Origin: Flavobacteriales bacterium
GTDB taxonomy: Bacteria; Bacteroidota; Bacteroidia; Flavobacteriales; BACL11
Length of the DNA: 8,313 nucleotides
Assembly (NCBI GenBank): GCA_002724895.1
Contig: PBQB01000065.1
Span: 1 to 8,313, forward strand
Direction of reading: 5' to 3'
Of this stretch, positions 1 through 7,139 are shown piece by piece. Within the stretch, counting starts at the first letter, position 1. Each line of letters starts with the position of its first letter. Under the pieces are notes generated by a model. It was not told the origin of the DNA, made no database searches, and saw only the letters and a list, made by a program, of their open reading frames with translations. The position numbers and the translations under genes were made by a program.

Positions 1-650
1 AGCTCTTGTTCTAAACGATTTATATCAATTGAAACGCCCTCAAGCTGCATAATGTTGTTTTTTAATTTGTTTTTTACTCTATCTATTCTTTTTTTAGAAA
101 TAGGAATTAAAATTTTATGTAGCTTTTTAATATTATTAATTGCACCTACAATGTCACTCTGTAGTTTAGCCCCTTCCTGTTCTCGAAAATTCTTAACAGA
201 TTCAATTGCTATTATTAAGCCTTGTCTAATTTCTTTCCAATTATCTTTGCTTGTTTCATCTTCTACCTTTTGTACAATATCAGGCATGTTTAAAATTGCT
301 GGCAATATGTCTTTTTCTCTCTTTAATAATCTAGTCAACCATGTTTGATTTTTATTTCTTTCTTTATTAAAGTCAGAGGCTTGTTTATAATACAAATTTA
401 ACATCTCTGTATTTATTTTATAATTTGAAGTATTTTGTTTTTTTTGTTGCCAAATAAAAACATCTATCTTTCCTCTTTTTAAATTTTTTGCAATTATCTG
501 CCTTATCTCAGACTCTCTTTGTCTATAAATAGATGGTGTTTTTAGATTGACATCAATATGCTTAGAATTAAGGGTTTTAATTTCAATACAATATAATTCT
601 GAATTAATAACAAACTCACTTCTACCATATCCTGTCATTGAATTAATCAT
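1..650 (-). CDS. yicC: YicC/YloC-family endoribonuclease, C-terminus cut by window edge
   Basis: The reading frame begins at the ATG complementary to 648-650 and stays open to the left edge, giving 216 complete codons of a family that is usually about 290 residues long. The N-terminus carries the family signature: MTGYGR at residues 5-10, then IEIKTLNSKHIDV at 22-34, and RGKIDVFIW at 59-67. The visible end, INRLEQE at 210-216, matches the start of the conserved C-terminal region (DUF1732), whose remainder lies outside the window. E. coli YicC is known as an endoribonuclease that affects small-RNA stability; the same activity here is inferred from the family. The gene lies 29 bp downstream of the transporter gene on the same strand and also has its own -7 box just before the ATG. 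In many bacteria guanylate kinase (gmk) follows yicC, which could be checked in flanking sequence. Family assignment is confident; exact substrate is not. Confidence 0.93.
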   Translation of the reverse strand, partial: MINSMTGYGRSEFVINSELYCIEIKTLNSKHIDVNLKTPSIYRQRESEIRQIIAKNLKRGKIDVFIWQQKKQNTSNYKINTEMLNLYYKQASDFNKERNKNQTWLTRLLKREKDILPAILNMPDIVQKVEDETSKDNWKEIRQGLIIAIESVKNFREQEGAKLQSDIVGAINNIKKLHKILIPISKKRIDRVKNKLKNNIMQLEGVSIDINRLEQE

Positions 651-660
651 TTTTTTTTTA

Positions 661-668
661 CAAAGTTA
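661..668 (-). promoter_or_regulatory. Bacteroidota -7 box for yicC
   Basis: On the minus strand this reads TAACTTTG, an exact match to TAnnTTTG. It ends 10 bp before the yicC ATG, in the 29-bp gap after the transporter gene. I see no TTG -33 element at the usual 19-21 bp spacing. If it is used, the mRNA leader would be only a few bases long. It would let yicC be transcribed independently of the transporter gene. Confidence 0.5.
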
Positions 669-679
669 GAAAAGTTAAT

Positions 680-1600
680 TTATCTTTTTTGTAATGGAGA
701 AATACTAACTAGATAAACGCCTATAAAGATTAATATTGCAGAAAAAAATTTCTCATAACTAAGAACGTCACTCTTCATTAAAACCGCAAAGATAGTCGCT
801 AGAATAGGTTGTAAATAAATATATGTACTTACAGTGGATGCGCTGAGATATTTTAATGCCGTTGTATTACATAGATATGCTAAAACTGTTGTACAAAAAA
901 CAACAAAAACTATTTCAAAAAGGATAAAAGAGGGTATTTTTTTCCATATAACATTTGAAAGCTCATAATATCCAAATGGTGTTACAAATACTAATCCAAA
1001 CATAAAAACAAAAAACATAATTGTAATTGGATGATATTTTTTCATTAATGGTCTTACTAAAACCAAATACAAAGCATAACTACTAGCATTAATTAAAACA
1101 AGTAAGTTCCCAAATCTTGTTGCTACATTTATAGACATGTCTCCTGTTTGTAAAATTAAAATCAATGCCCCTATCATTGCTAAAAGAATACCAATTATTT
1201 TTTTAAAAGTTATAATCTCGCGAAGTATGAAATATGATAACACAACTACAATGATTGGATTTACAGTCATTATAATTGCTGCATTTATTGGAGTTGATAA
1301 ATTTAATCCATGAAAGAAAAAAAGCTGATTAATTGCAACACCAAACATGCTACAAACAGCTATCTTTAAAAGATCTTTTATTGCAACTTTTTCTTTTATA
1401 AAAAACGCATAGATTAACAAAAATATAATCGATGCCCCTAAAACCCTTAACAAAATAAAACCAGAGGGCCCTAAATAATCAGGCATTACATCTTTTGCAA
1501 AAGTATAATTTAGAGCATAAATTAAATTGGCTATAAAAAGACAAAAGTGTGCAAAATAATTTTTATGAAACACAAATATTTTTTTGTAAAAATAACGCAT
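680..1600 (-). CDS. EamA-family (DMT superfamily) transporter
   Basis: The 306-residue protein is almost entirely hydrophobic, with about ten predicted membrane helices arranged as two five-helix EamA repeats. The first repeat opens with a helix around residues 17-35 (IANLIYALNYTFAK) followed by the conserved RVLGAS at 52-57. A conserved Pro sits in NPII at 114-117. The second repeat opens near residue 163 and contains SASTVSTYIYLQPI at 253-266, a characteristic late-repeat motif. This is the usual family length. Members export or import small metabolites, often amino acids or drugs, across the inner membrane; the substrate cannot be read from sequence. The chosen ATG gives a short basic N-terminus before helix 1, and no other Met is available there. 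The gene diverges from the cystathionine enzyme gene over 40 bp, so a link to sulfur amino acids is possible but unproven. Confidence 0.9.
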   Translation of the reverse strand: MRYFYKKIFVFHKNYFAHFCLFIANLIYALNYTFAKDVMPDYLGPSGFILLRVLGASIIFLLIYAFFIKEKVAIKDLLKIAVCSMFGVAINQLFFFHGLNLSTPINAAIIMTVNPIIVVVLSYFILREIITFKKIIGILLAMIGALILILQTGDMSINVATRFGNLLVLINASSYALYLVLVRPLMKKYHPITIMFFVFMFGLVFVTPFGYYELSNVIWKKIPSFILFEIVFVVFCTTVLAYLCNTTALKYLSASTVSTYIYLQPILATIFAVLMKSDVLSYEKFFSAILIFIGVYLVSISPLQKR

Positions 1601-1615
1601 CTTTTAATACTTTTG
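1584..1615 (+). promoter_or_regulatory. Promoter of the cystathionine enzyme gene
   Basis: TTG at 1584-1586 (the end of a TTTTTG run) and TACTTTTG at 1608-1615 fit the Bacteroidota -33 and -7 elements, separated by 21 bp. The -7 box is an exact TAnnTTTG match and is followed by CA, which is common after this box. It lies 25 bp before the ATG at 1641, so the leader is about 20 bases. That leaves no room for a SAM riboswitch or similar leader regulator. The -33 element lies inside the first codons of the divergent transporter gene. Confidence 0.65.
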
Positions 1616-1640
1616 CATCAAATAATTTAATTTATACGAT

Positions 1641-2783
1641 ATGAAATTTGGAACAAAAACAATTCATGCTGGATTTGCAGAAGATAAAACTGCAGGAGCA
1701 ATAATGCCTCCAATATACCAAACCTCTACTTATATTCAAAAGTCTCCTGGAAATCATAAAGGTTATGAATATTCAAGAACAGGAAATCCTACAAGAACAG
1801 TCTTAGAAAAAAATGTTGCCTCTCTAGAAAACGGAAAGCATGGTTTTTGTTTTGGAAGTGGATTAGCGGCTATTGATGCAATAATAAAATTACTTTCTCC
1901 TGGTGATGAGGTAATTTCTACAAATGACTTGTATGGTGGATCGTATCGTATCTTTACAAAGATATTTGAAAAATATGGTATTATTTTTCATTTTGTTGAC
2001 ATGCAAAATTCAAATTGTGTTGAGAAATTAATCAACAAAAACACGAAAATGATTTGGGCAGAAACACCAACCAATCCAATGCTTAACATTGTTGATGTAG
2101 AAGAGCTATCTAAAATTTCAAAAAAAAATAGATTACTTTTAGTTGTAGACAATACATTTGCCACCCCATATCTCCAAACTCCAATAGATTTAGGGGCTGA
2201 TATTGTAATGCACTCCTTAACAAAATATATGGCAGGACATTCAGATTTAATTATGGGGGTGGTAATATGTAATGATAATACTATTGCTGAAAAAATAGCT
2301 TTTATTCAAAATTCTTGTGGCGCAGTGCCTGGACCTATGGATTGCTTTCTTGCATTAAGAGGAATTAAAACTCTTCATATAAGAATGGAAAGACATTCTG
2401 AAAATGGTGAAGTAATAGCTAGATATTTAAAAAATCATCATAAAGTTGGACAAGTTTACTGGCCTGGATTTAAAAACCATAAAAATCATCATATTGCAAA
2501 AAAACAAATGAATGCTTTTGGAGGAATGGTTTCTTTTACACTAAAAAGTAATAAATTAAACGATGCAATTAATTTTGTTTCTAACACTCATTATTTCAAA
2601 CTAGCTGAAAGCTTAGGAGGAGTAGAGTCATTATGTGGACATCCTGCATCAATGACTCATTTAGCAATTCCAAAAGCAGAAAGAGAGAAAACAGGAGTTG
2701 TAGATTCTCTTATTAGACTAAGCGTAGGAATTGAAGATGTTGAAGATTTGATTAGTGATTTAGAAACCGCTTTTTCAATTTAG
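1641..2783 (+). CDS. metB: Cystathionine gamma-synthase/lyase (Cys/Met metabolism PLP enzyme)
   Basis: This is a full-length (380 residue) member of the trans-sulfuration PLP enzymes, fold type I. Visible landmarks are YSRTGNPTR at 44-52 (cofactor phosphate contact across the dimer), GSGLAA at 72-77, LYGG at 97-100 (Tyr98 stacks on the cofactor), ETPTNP at 141-146, Asp170 in VVDNT, and the Schiff-base lysine Lys195 in HSLTKYMAGHSD. Near the C-terminus are SLGGVESL at 324-331, MTH at 338-340 and the substrate carboxylate-binding Arg359 in IRLSVGIED. The enzyme acts in the cytoplasm as a tetramer in the family. It either makes cystathionine from an activated homoserine and cysteine, or cleaves it to cysteine. 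Sequence alone does not separate synthase from lyase, or from homocysteine-forming relatives. The symbol metB follows common Bacteroidota annotation and is the less certain part. It has its own promoter, and no strong terminator follows. Confidence 0.92.
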   Translation: MKFGTKTIHAGFAEDKTAGAIMPPIYQTSTYIQKSPGNHKGYEYSRTGNPTRTVLEKNVASLENGKHGFCFGSGLAAIDAIIKLLSPGDEVISTNDLYGGSYRIFTKIFEKYGIIFHFVDMQNSNCVEKLINKNTKMIWAETPTNPMLNIVDVEELSKISKKNRLLLVVDNTFATPYLQTPIDLGADIVMHSLTKYMAGHSDLIMGVVICNDNTIAEKIAFIQNSCGAVPGPMDCFLALRGIKTLHIRMERHSENGEVIARYLKNHHKVGQVYWPGFKNHKNHHIAKKQMNAFGGMVSFTLKSNKLNDAINFVSNTHYFKLAESLGGVESLCGHPASMTHLAIPKAEREKTGVVDSLIRLSVGIEDVEDLISDLETAFSI

Positions 2784-3114
2784 AAAAAAAAAATTAAATT
2801 TAAATATACGAAAATTAACTTTAATTTCTGTATTTCAATAAAAATGATAAAATAAGTGTTCAGATTGCTAATTTTAGCACAAAAAAACCAATAAGTGCCT
2901 CATTTTCAACCAATTAAAAACGGCCGTAATTTTTAACATTTAAATGTGTAAAAACTAAGTGAAAAATTTAGTTTTACTCTAATCTTACGCAAGATAAACA
3001 ATTGAAAATCAGTTTATTAAAAAAAAAAAATACCTGAATTTTTTTTATCAATATTAATTTATCGTACAAAAAAGATTTTTTTAATATGAGTAAACAACTC
3101 AATAGTTTATGTCA
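2784..3114. other. Long AT-rich intergenic region with small dyads
   Basis: No gene, tRNA or riboswitch that I recognise lies here, and I found no full TAnnTTTG box on either strand. It is unusually long for this compact window. It holds several small symmetric elements. TGCTAA-TT-TTAGCA lies at 2866-2879. CGGCCG at 2921-2926 stands out in the AT-rich setting. A 12-bp palindrome ACATTTAAATGT lies at 2936-2947 inside an interrupted 24-bp dyad (2930-2953). An 8-bp stem AAAACTAA/TTAGTTTT lies at 2951-2958 and 2968-2975. The octamer AATAAGTG occurs twice, at 2851-2858 and 2890-2897. A 12-base A run (3019-3030) and an 8-base T run (3039-3046) may bend the DNA. The region could hold regulatory sites for the small gene downstream, the 3' end of the metB transcript, or an unrecognised small RNA. 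Confidence 0.4.
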
Positions 3115-3122
3115 TATGTTTG
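3115..3122 (+). promoter_or_regulatory. Bacteroidota -7 box for first small membrane protein gene
   Basis: TATGTTTG is an exact TAnnTTTG match, 30 bp before the ATG at 3153, which predicts a leader of about 24 bases. No TTG -33 element is seen at the normal spacing. This box also decides the start of the gene: an in-frame TTG at 3120-3122 lies inside the box, upstream of any transcript it would make, so translation should begin at 3153. Confidence 0.55.
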
Positions 3123-3152
3123 CGAACAGTATTAACCAAATTATTTTATATT

Positions 3153-3380
3153 ATGGACAATGTATTTAAGTACTTCAACGGATTCTTTAAAGGATTAACA
3201 GGTTTAATTATGTCTCTGTTAGGACTAGGAATTGCTGTTGAAATCGCTTTTGGAGGAGGCCAACTTTTTGGAATAACTGTTATAGATAATGTTATGGCAG
3301 TAATTAATGGTCTTGGCGGTGCAGGATTTGTAGGTTTACTTGCAACTTGTGTATTATGGAATTTACTAACTGCTAAGTAA
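3153..3380 (+). CDS. Small two-helix glycine-rich membrane protein, function unknown
   Basis: I do not recognise this 75-residue protein. It has a short amphipathic N-terminus (MDNVFKYFNGFFK), a first membrane segment at about residues 15-33, a polar and Gly-rich linker (GGGQLFG at 34-40, then ITVIDN), and a second membrane segment at about 54-73 starting with GGAGFVGLL. Fourteen of the 75 residues are glycine. No signal peptide cleavage site is evident. The next gene encodes a relative: residues 16-33 of both align without a gap, sharing T16, L18, S21, L23, L25, G26, V29 and I31, and both have FVG at the start of helix 2. The reading frame could be extended to a TTG at 3120, but that codon lies in the -7 box, so ATG 3153 is preferred. 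Own promoter and a strong terminator 23 bp after the stop suggest a single-gene, possibly abundant, transcript. Holin-like or membrane-complex subunit roles are conceivable but unsupported. Confidence 0.8.
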   Translation: MDNVFKYFNGFFKGLTGLIMSLLGLGIAVEIAFGGGQLFGITVIDNVMAVINGLGGAGFVGLLATCVLWNLLTAK

Positions 3381-3403
3381 AATCCAAACTAGATGTATTT
3401 ATA

Positions 3404-3440
3404 ATAAAATAGCCCTACAAAAAATGTAGGGCTATTTTAT
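3404..3440 (+). terminator. Strong intrinsic terminator between the two small genes
   Basis: A perfect 16-bp stem is formed by 3404-3419 and 3425-3440 around an AAAAA loop (3420-3424). The core is AGCCCTACA/TGTAGGGCT, flanked by AAAAT on the left and ATTTT on the right. The right arm ends in a T run, so it fits a rho-independent terminator for the first small gene. By symmetry it could also act on the minus strand. It sits between the two related small genes, so it probably sets how much of the second is made by readthrough. Confidence 0.88.
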
Positions 3441-3471
3441 ATTCTAGAATTATCATATAAGAATTAGAAAA

Positions 3472-3690
3472 ATGAAAAATTTTTTATCTAACTTAATAAC
3501 TTTAATTCAAAATACAACAAAATTATCTCTTAGCTTTTTGTGCCTTGGAGTAGTTGTTCAAATCCTAATCGATGATAAAATACTAGGTTGGGACCCTGTT
3601 GGAAACATACAAGCTGCCGGAAGTGCATTTGTAGGTGTGATTGCATTAATCGTTCTTTACTTGCTATTCAGTAAAAAAAACAATAATTAG
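3472..3690 (+). CDS. Second small two-helix membrane protein, paralogue of the preceding one
   Basis: The 72-residue product has an N-terminal segment MKNFLSNLITLIQNTTK, a first membrane helix at about 17-33 (SLSFLCLGVVVQI), a charged linker IDDKILGWDPVGN at 33-45, and a second helix at about 50-66 containing SAFVGVIAL. A basic, Asn-rich tail SKKNNN predicts a cytoplasmic C-terminus. It aligns to the preceding protein without gaps through helix 1 and again at FVG in helix 2; the linker is about six residues shorter and less Gly-rich. I do not recognise the family. The gene begins 91 bp after the previous stop and beyond its terminator, with no TAnnTTTG box or Shine-Dalgarno in the gap, so expression may rely on terminator readthrough or an unrecognised promoter. 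It ends 19 bp from the convergent polA stop. ATG at 3472 is the only sensible start. Confidence 0.78.
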   Translation: MKNFLSNLITLIQNTTKLSLSFLCLGVVVQILIDDKILGWDPVGNIQAAGSAFVGVIALIVLYLLFSKKNNN

Positions 3691-3709
3691 TTACATACAA
3701 CTATAATAG

Positions 3710-6445
3710 TTAGTGAGCTTGCAACCAATTTTCTCCTTCACCCATATCAACAACTAGTGGAACTTCTAATTTTGTTGCATTTTCCATACATCTTTTAACT
3801 ATTTCCCTTAAGATTTCTGTTTCTTCACTATACATGTCAAAAATTAGTTCATCATGAACTTGTAATAACATTTTTGACTTCATTCTATTTAATTGCAATT
3901 CAGCTTGAATACTTATCATTGCTTTTTTAATTATATCTGCTGCTAAACCTTGTATAGGTGCATTTATTGCATTTCTTTCTGAAACAGACCTGATGACTGC
4001 ATTTTTTGAATTAATATTTGGCAAATATCTTCTTCTACCCATTAATGTTTCAACATATTGATCTTTTCTTGCTTTTTCGATTGATTCATCAATGTAACTT
4101 TTAACTTTAGAAAACTCTTCAAAGTATTGATCTATAATTTGTTTAGCTTCTTTTCTTGAAATACCAATATTTTGAGATAATCCAAAGGCTGAAATACCAT
4201 ATATTATGCCAAAATTCACAGCTTTAGCTTTTGAACGCATTGTCTTATCAACACATGCTAGATCAACCCTCCATACTTTTGATGCAGTTGCTGAATGTAT
4301 ATCAATTCCATTTTTAAAAGCATTTATCATTGCTAGATCTTTACTAAGTGAGGCCATAATCCGCAATTCTATTTGAGAGTAATCCGCAGACAAAATGGTA
4401 TAGTCAGAATTTCTGGCTACAAAAGAAGCTCGCACTTTCATTCCTTTTGTTGTACGAATAGGTATATTTTGAATATTTGGTTTTGTTGAAGAAAGCCTAC
4501 CTGTTGCAACTACTGTTTGATTAAAAGTTGTATGGATTTTTTTAGTTTCTGAACTAACCAATTGTGGCAAGGCCACAACGTATGTTGATAATAATTTTGT
4601 TATTGACCTATAGTCTAATATTTCATCAATGATTGGGTGTTTTGACTTGAGCTTAAGCAATATTTCTTCTGATGTTGAAAATTGTCCTGATTTAGTTTTT
4701 TTTGGTTTTTTTGATAATTGTAATTGGTTAAATAAAATATCTCCAAGTTGTTTAGGAGAAGATATGTTAAATTTAACAGTTGCTAAATTGTATATTCTTT
4801 TTTCTATTTCATCAATCTCATTTTCAAGTTCTAAACGATATTTATTTAAATTCTTCACATCCAATTTTATCCCTTCTGACTCCATCTCTGACAACACCTT
4901 TACAAGCGGCATTTCAATATCATAAAATAATCTACCAAGATTTGTCTTATTTAACTCTTTTTCTAAAATACTTGAAAGATCTAAAATTATTTTTGCTCTT
5001 TGAATAGCATAACTTGCAACTATATTTATTGATTGATCAGTTAGCTTTTCTTTATGAAAAACATCATTCTCGTTTTGAAAATTGATATTTAAATAGTTTT
5101 CTGCTAACACCTCTAAATCATGTCTTTTTTCAGGATATAATAAATAATGTGCTATTTGTGTATCAAACAAATCTCCACAAATATTGATGTTGATTTTGGA
5201 AAAATATTTTAATATCCTCTTAATATCATATCCAAATTTTACTATTTCGTTGCTTTCAAAAACTTCCTTAAACATTTTAAGATTATCCAATATATTTAAA
5301 ATGAAATAATTTTTTTTATTTACTGTAATAGCAAAACCATAAAGTTTATCATTCTGTTTTATATTTTTATAATGAGGCAAGTAAATTGAATATTGTTTAG
5401 CTTCAAAAATTTCATTAATGCACTTTAAAATGTTATTTTTTTCTTTAACTATTGTATAATTATCCTCTTTTAAAATATTAATTTCTTTCTTTTCACTAAA
5501 TAAGCTCATTTGAAAATCTGTTTCTTTTAATAACTCTTCTTTATTCAAGTTATTAATTTTCATGGCCTCATTTTTTTTGATAATTTTATTTAAAATTGTT
5601 CTAAATTCTAACTCTTTAAATAATTTAGTAACCTTATCGACATCCATTTCTTTAATCGTCATATCTTCTGTTTTAAATGACAATGGAACATCTGTAATTA
5701 TTGTAACTAATTTTTTCGAAAGCAGTCCAATTTCTTTTGACTCTTCTATCTTAACTTTAATTTTTCCCTTTACTTTATCTAGATTTTCGTATAAGCCTTC
5801 AACAGAACCAAAATCATTTATAAACTTTTGCGCTGTTTTTTCTCCAACTCCTTTTATCCCAGGAATATTATCTGCCGCATCACCAGTCATAGCTAAAAAA
5901 TCAATTACCTGCTCTATTTTTTCTATTTTAAATTTATCTAAAACTTCTCTTTTTCCTAAAATAGATGCTCTTTGCCATTTAGATGCTGGCTTATAGATAA
6001 AAATATTTTCAGAAACTAATTGAGCAAAATCTTTATCTGGGGTCATCATGAATACTTGAAAACCTTCTTTTTCTGCTTTCTTAGCTATTGTACCAATAAC
6101 ATCATCTGCTTCAAAGCCATTTTTAAATATTTTGGGCACATTAAACGCCTCTAGTAATCTGTCTATATAAGGAAGGGCTTCTCTTATTCCCTCTGGCATA
6201 GCCTCTCTTTGCGCCTTATATTCTGGGTAAATAATATGTCTCTCTGTAGCTTCTTTTGTATCAAAAACAACAGCTAAATGAGTCGGATTTTCTTTCTTAA
6301 TAATTTCTAATAAAGAATTAGTAAATCCAAAAACTGCAGAAGTATTTAGTCCATTAGAACTAATCCTTGGATTATTAATAAATGCAAAATATGCTCTGTA
6401 AATAAGTGCATAGGCATCTAAAAGAAATAATTTTTTATTTTTCAT
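3710..6445 (-). CDS. polA: DNA polymerase I with degenerate proofreading domain
   Basis: This 911-residue protein matches bacterial Pol I end to end (E. coli, 928). The 5' nuclease domain (about 1-290) keeps its acidic residues: Asp10 in FLLDAYALIYR, Asp62, EADD at 112-115, DKD at 137-139, TGDAADN at 188-193, and the helix-hairpin-helix GIKGVGEKTA at 196-205. The polymerase domain (about 505-911) has TGRLSS at 648-653, motif A with Asp688 (SADYSQIELR), motif B with Lys741, Phe745 and Tyr749, and motif C HDE at 864-866. It also ends in ENWLQAH like the E. coli enzyme. The 3'-5' exonuclease region (about 325-495) is folded like the family but lacks catalytic residues: the Asp-x-Glu of motif I aligns to Tyr355 and Pro357, and the motif III Asp aligns to Arg483. 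Only Asp407 of motif II remains. Okazaki-fragment maturation and repair synthesis are expected, without proofreading. It has its own promoter. Confidence 0.97.
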   Translation of the reverse strand: MKNKKLFLLDAYALIYRAYFAFINNPRISSNGLNTSAVFGFTNSLLEIIKKENPTHLAVVFDTKEATERHIIYPEYKAQREAMPEGIREALPYIDRLLEAFNVPKIFKNGFEADDVIGTIAKKAEKEGFQVFMMTPDKDFAQLVSENIFIYKPASKWQRASILGKREVLDKFKIEKIEQVIDFLAMTGDAADNIPGIKGVGEKTAQKFINDFGSVEGLYENLDKVKGKIKVKIEESKEIGLLSKKLVTIITDVPLSFKTEDMTIKEMDVDKVTKLFKELEFRTILNKIIKKNEAMKINNLNKEELLKETDFQMSLFSEKKEINILKEDNYTIVKEKNNILKCINEIFEAKQYSIYLPHYKNIKQNDKLYGFAITVNKKNYFILNILDNLKMFKEVFESNEIVKFGYDIKRILKYFSKININICGDLFDTQIAHYLLYPEKRHDLEVLAENYLNINFQNENDVFHKEKLTDQSINIVASYAIQRAKIILDLSSILEKELNKTNLGRLFYDIEMPLVKVLSEMESEGIKLDVKNLNKYRLELENEIDEIEKRIYNLATVKFNISSPKQLGDILFNQLQLSKKPKKTKSGQFSTSEEILLKLKSKHPIIDEILDYRSITKLLSTYVVALPQLVSSETKKIHTTFNQTVVATGRLSSTKPNIQNIPIRTTKGMKVRASFVARNSDYTILSADYSQIELRIMASLSKDLAMINAFKNGIDIHSATASKVWRVDLACVDKTMRSKAKAVNFGIIYGISAFGLSQNIGISRKEAKQIIDQYFEEFSKVKSYIDESIEKARKDQYVETLMGRRRYLPNINSKNAVIRSVSERNAINAPIQGLAADIIKKAMISIQAELQLNRMKSKMLLQVHDELIFDMYSEETEILREIVKRCMENATKLEVPLVVDMGEGENWLQAH

Positions 6446-6452
6446 ATTTTAG

Positions 6453-6486
6453 TAAAGGTAATACTTTAAGTCATTTAATAACAAAA
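6453..6486 (-). promoter_or_regulatory. Promoter of polA
   Basis: On the minus strand TTTTG (complement of 6482-6486) and TACCTTTA (complement of 6453-6460) are separated by 21 bp, the same spacing as in the metB promoter. The -7 box matches TAnnTTTG at all but the last base. It ends 7 bp before the polA ATG at 6445, so the leader would be a few bases at most. The site occupies the 66-bp gap shared with the divergent rhomboid gene. Confidence 0.5.
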
Positions 6487-6511
6487 TAGTTATTTTAATT
6501 TTATTAAATAC

Positions 6512-7135
6512 ATGAAACGAAAAAAAACAAAAAATCTTTTCAAAATATTATTTGTTCCAATGATGTTTTTGCTAATTATGTGGACAACCCATCTTTTTCA
6601 ATTTGTTTTTAACATTTCATTTATAAAGCTTGGTGTTTTACCAAAAACTTATATTGGTTTAAAAGGTATTTTTTTATCTCCTTTTATTCATAAAGACTGG
6701 TCACATTTAATAAATAATAGTTATCCAATACTTGTTTTAGGAACACTTTTATTTTATTCTTATAAAAAAATTGCTTACCGAATTTTCTTTTTACTATTTA
6801 TTTTTTCTGGTGTTTTGTTGTGGATGATTGGGCGCCAATCGTTTCATATTGGAGCAAGTGGCATAATATATTCTCTTGCATCATTTCTTTTTTTTAGCGG
6901 TATAATTAGAAAAAACCCACCTCTCACTGCAATTTCTCTAGTAGTATTATTTTTGTATGGGTCAATGATATGGGGATTATTTCCAATAAATAAATTTAGT
7001 TCTTGGGAAGGTCATCTATCTGGTTTTATCACTGGACTTGTTATCTCTATTCTATTTAGGGAAGATGGCCCTAAAAGAAAAAAATACCAGTGGGAAATAG
7101 ATGAAGAAAATGAATTATTATCAAACGATGTTTAA
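6512..7135 (+). CDS. Rhomboid family intramembrane serine protease
   Basis: The 207-residue protein has about six membrane helices and the rhomboid catalytic pattern. The nucleophile is Ser116 in HIGASGIIY (the GxSG motif, residues 114-117), and the catalytic base is His168 in WEGHLSGFITG. The HxxxN pair in helix 2, His65 and Asn69 in SHLINN, matches the oxyanion-stabilising His and Asn of E. coli GlpG. Rhomboids cut membrane proteins within or near a transmembrane segment; the substrate here is unknown. The Lys/Arg-rich N-terminus (MKRKKTKN) should stay in the cytoplasm. A charged tail after the last helix, about residues 183-207, is short. ATG 6512 fits helix 1 at about 11-27. I see only weak promoter matches in the 66-bp gap shared with polA (TAATTTTA at 6496-6503). 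The gene ends 4 bp from the convergent DUF2061 gene. Confidence 0.93.
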   Translation: MKRKKTKNLFKILFVPMMFLLIMWTTHLFQFVFNISFIKLGVLPKTYIGLKGIFLSPFIHKDWSHLINNSYPILVLGTLLFYSYKKIAYRIFFLLFIFSGVLLWMIGRQSFHIGASGIIYSLASFLFFSGIIRKNPPLTAISLVVLFLYGSMIWGLFPINKFSSWEGHLSGFITGLVISILFREDGPKRKKYQWEIDEENELLSNDV

Positions 7136-7139
7136 AGCG

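Noticed and set aside
52..348. Plus-strand open frame of 98 codons near the left edge
   Set aside because: It is antisense to the clearly recognisable yicC coding sequence and has no family features or promoter.
1616..1640. SAM riboswitch or other leader regulator before the cystathionine enzyme gene
   Set aside because: Only about 20 bases separate the predicted transcript start from the ATG, too short for any known SAM riboswitch.
1601..1640. -7 box for the divergent transporter gene
   Set aside because: The nearest minus-strand candidate, ATTATTTG, lacks the leading TA at the right spacing, so I did not call a promoter.
3120..3152. N-terminal extension of the first small membrane protein from a TTG start (11 extra residues)
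   Set aside because: The TTG is part of the exact -7 box TATGTTTG, so it would lie upstream of the transcript start. The ATG at 3153 gives an N-terminus that matches the paralogue in length and register.
3699..3711. AACTAT-A-ATAGTT dyad between the convergent second small gene and polA, as a terminator
   Set aside because: The stem is only 6 bp, lies partly in the polA stop codon, has a one-base loop and no T run after it. It is too weak to call.
4629..5996. Three plus-strand open frames of 75-144 codons within polA
   Set aside because: They are antisense to conserved PolA sequence, overlap each other, and show low-complexity Ser/Phe/Leu-rich products typical of shadow frames in AT-rich DNA.
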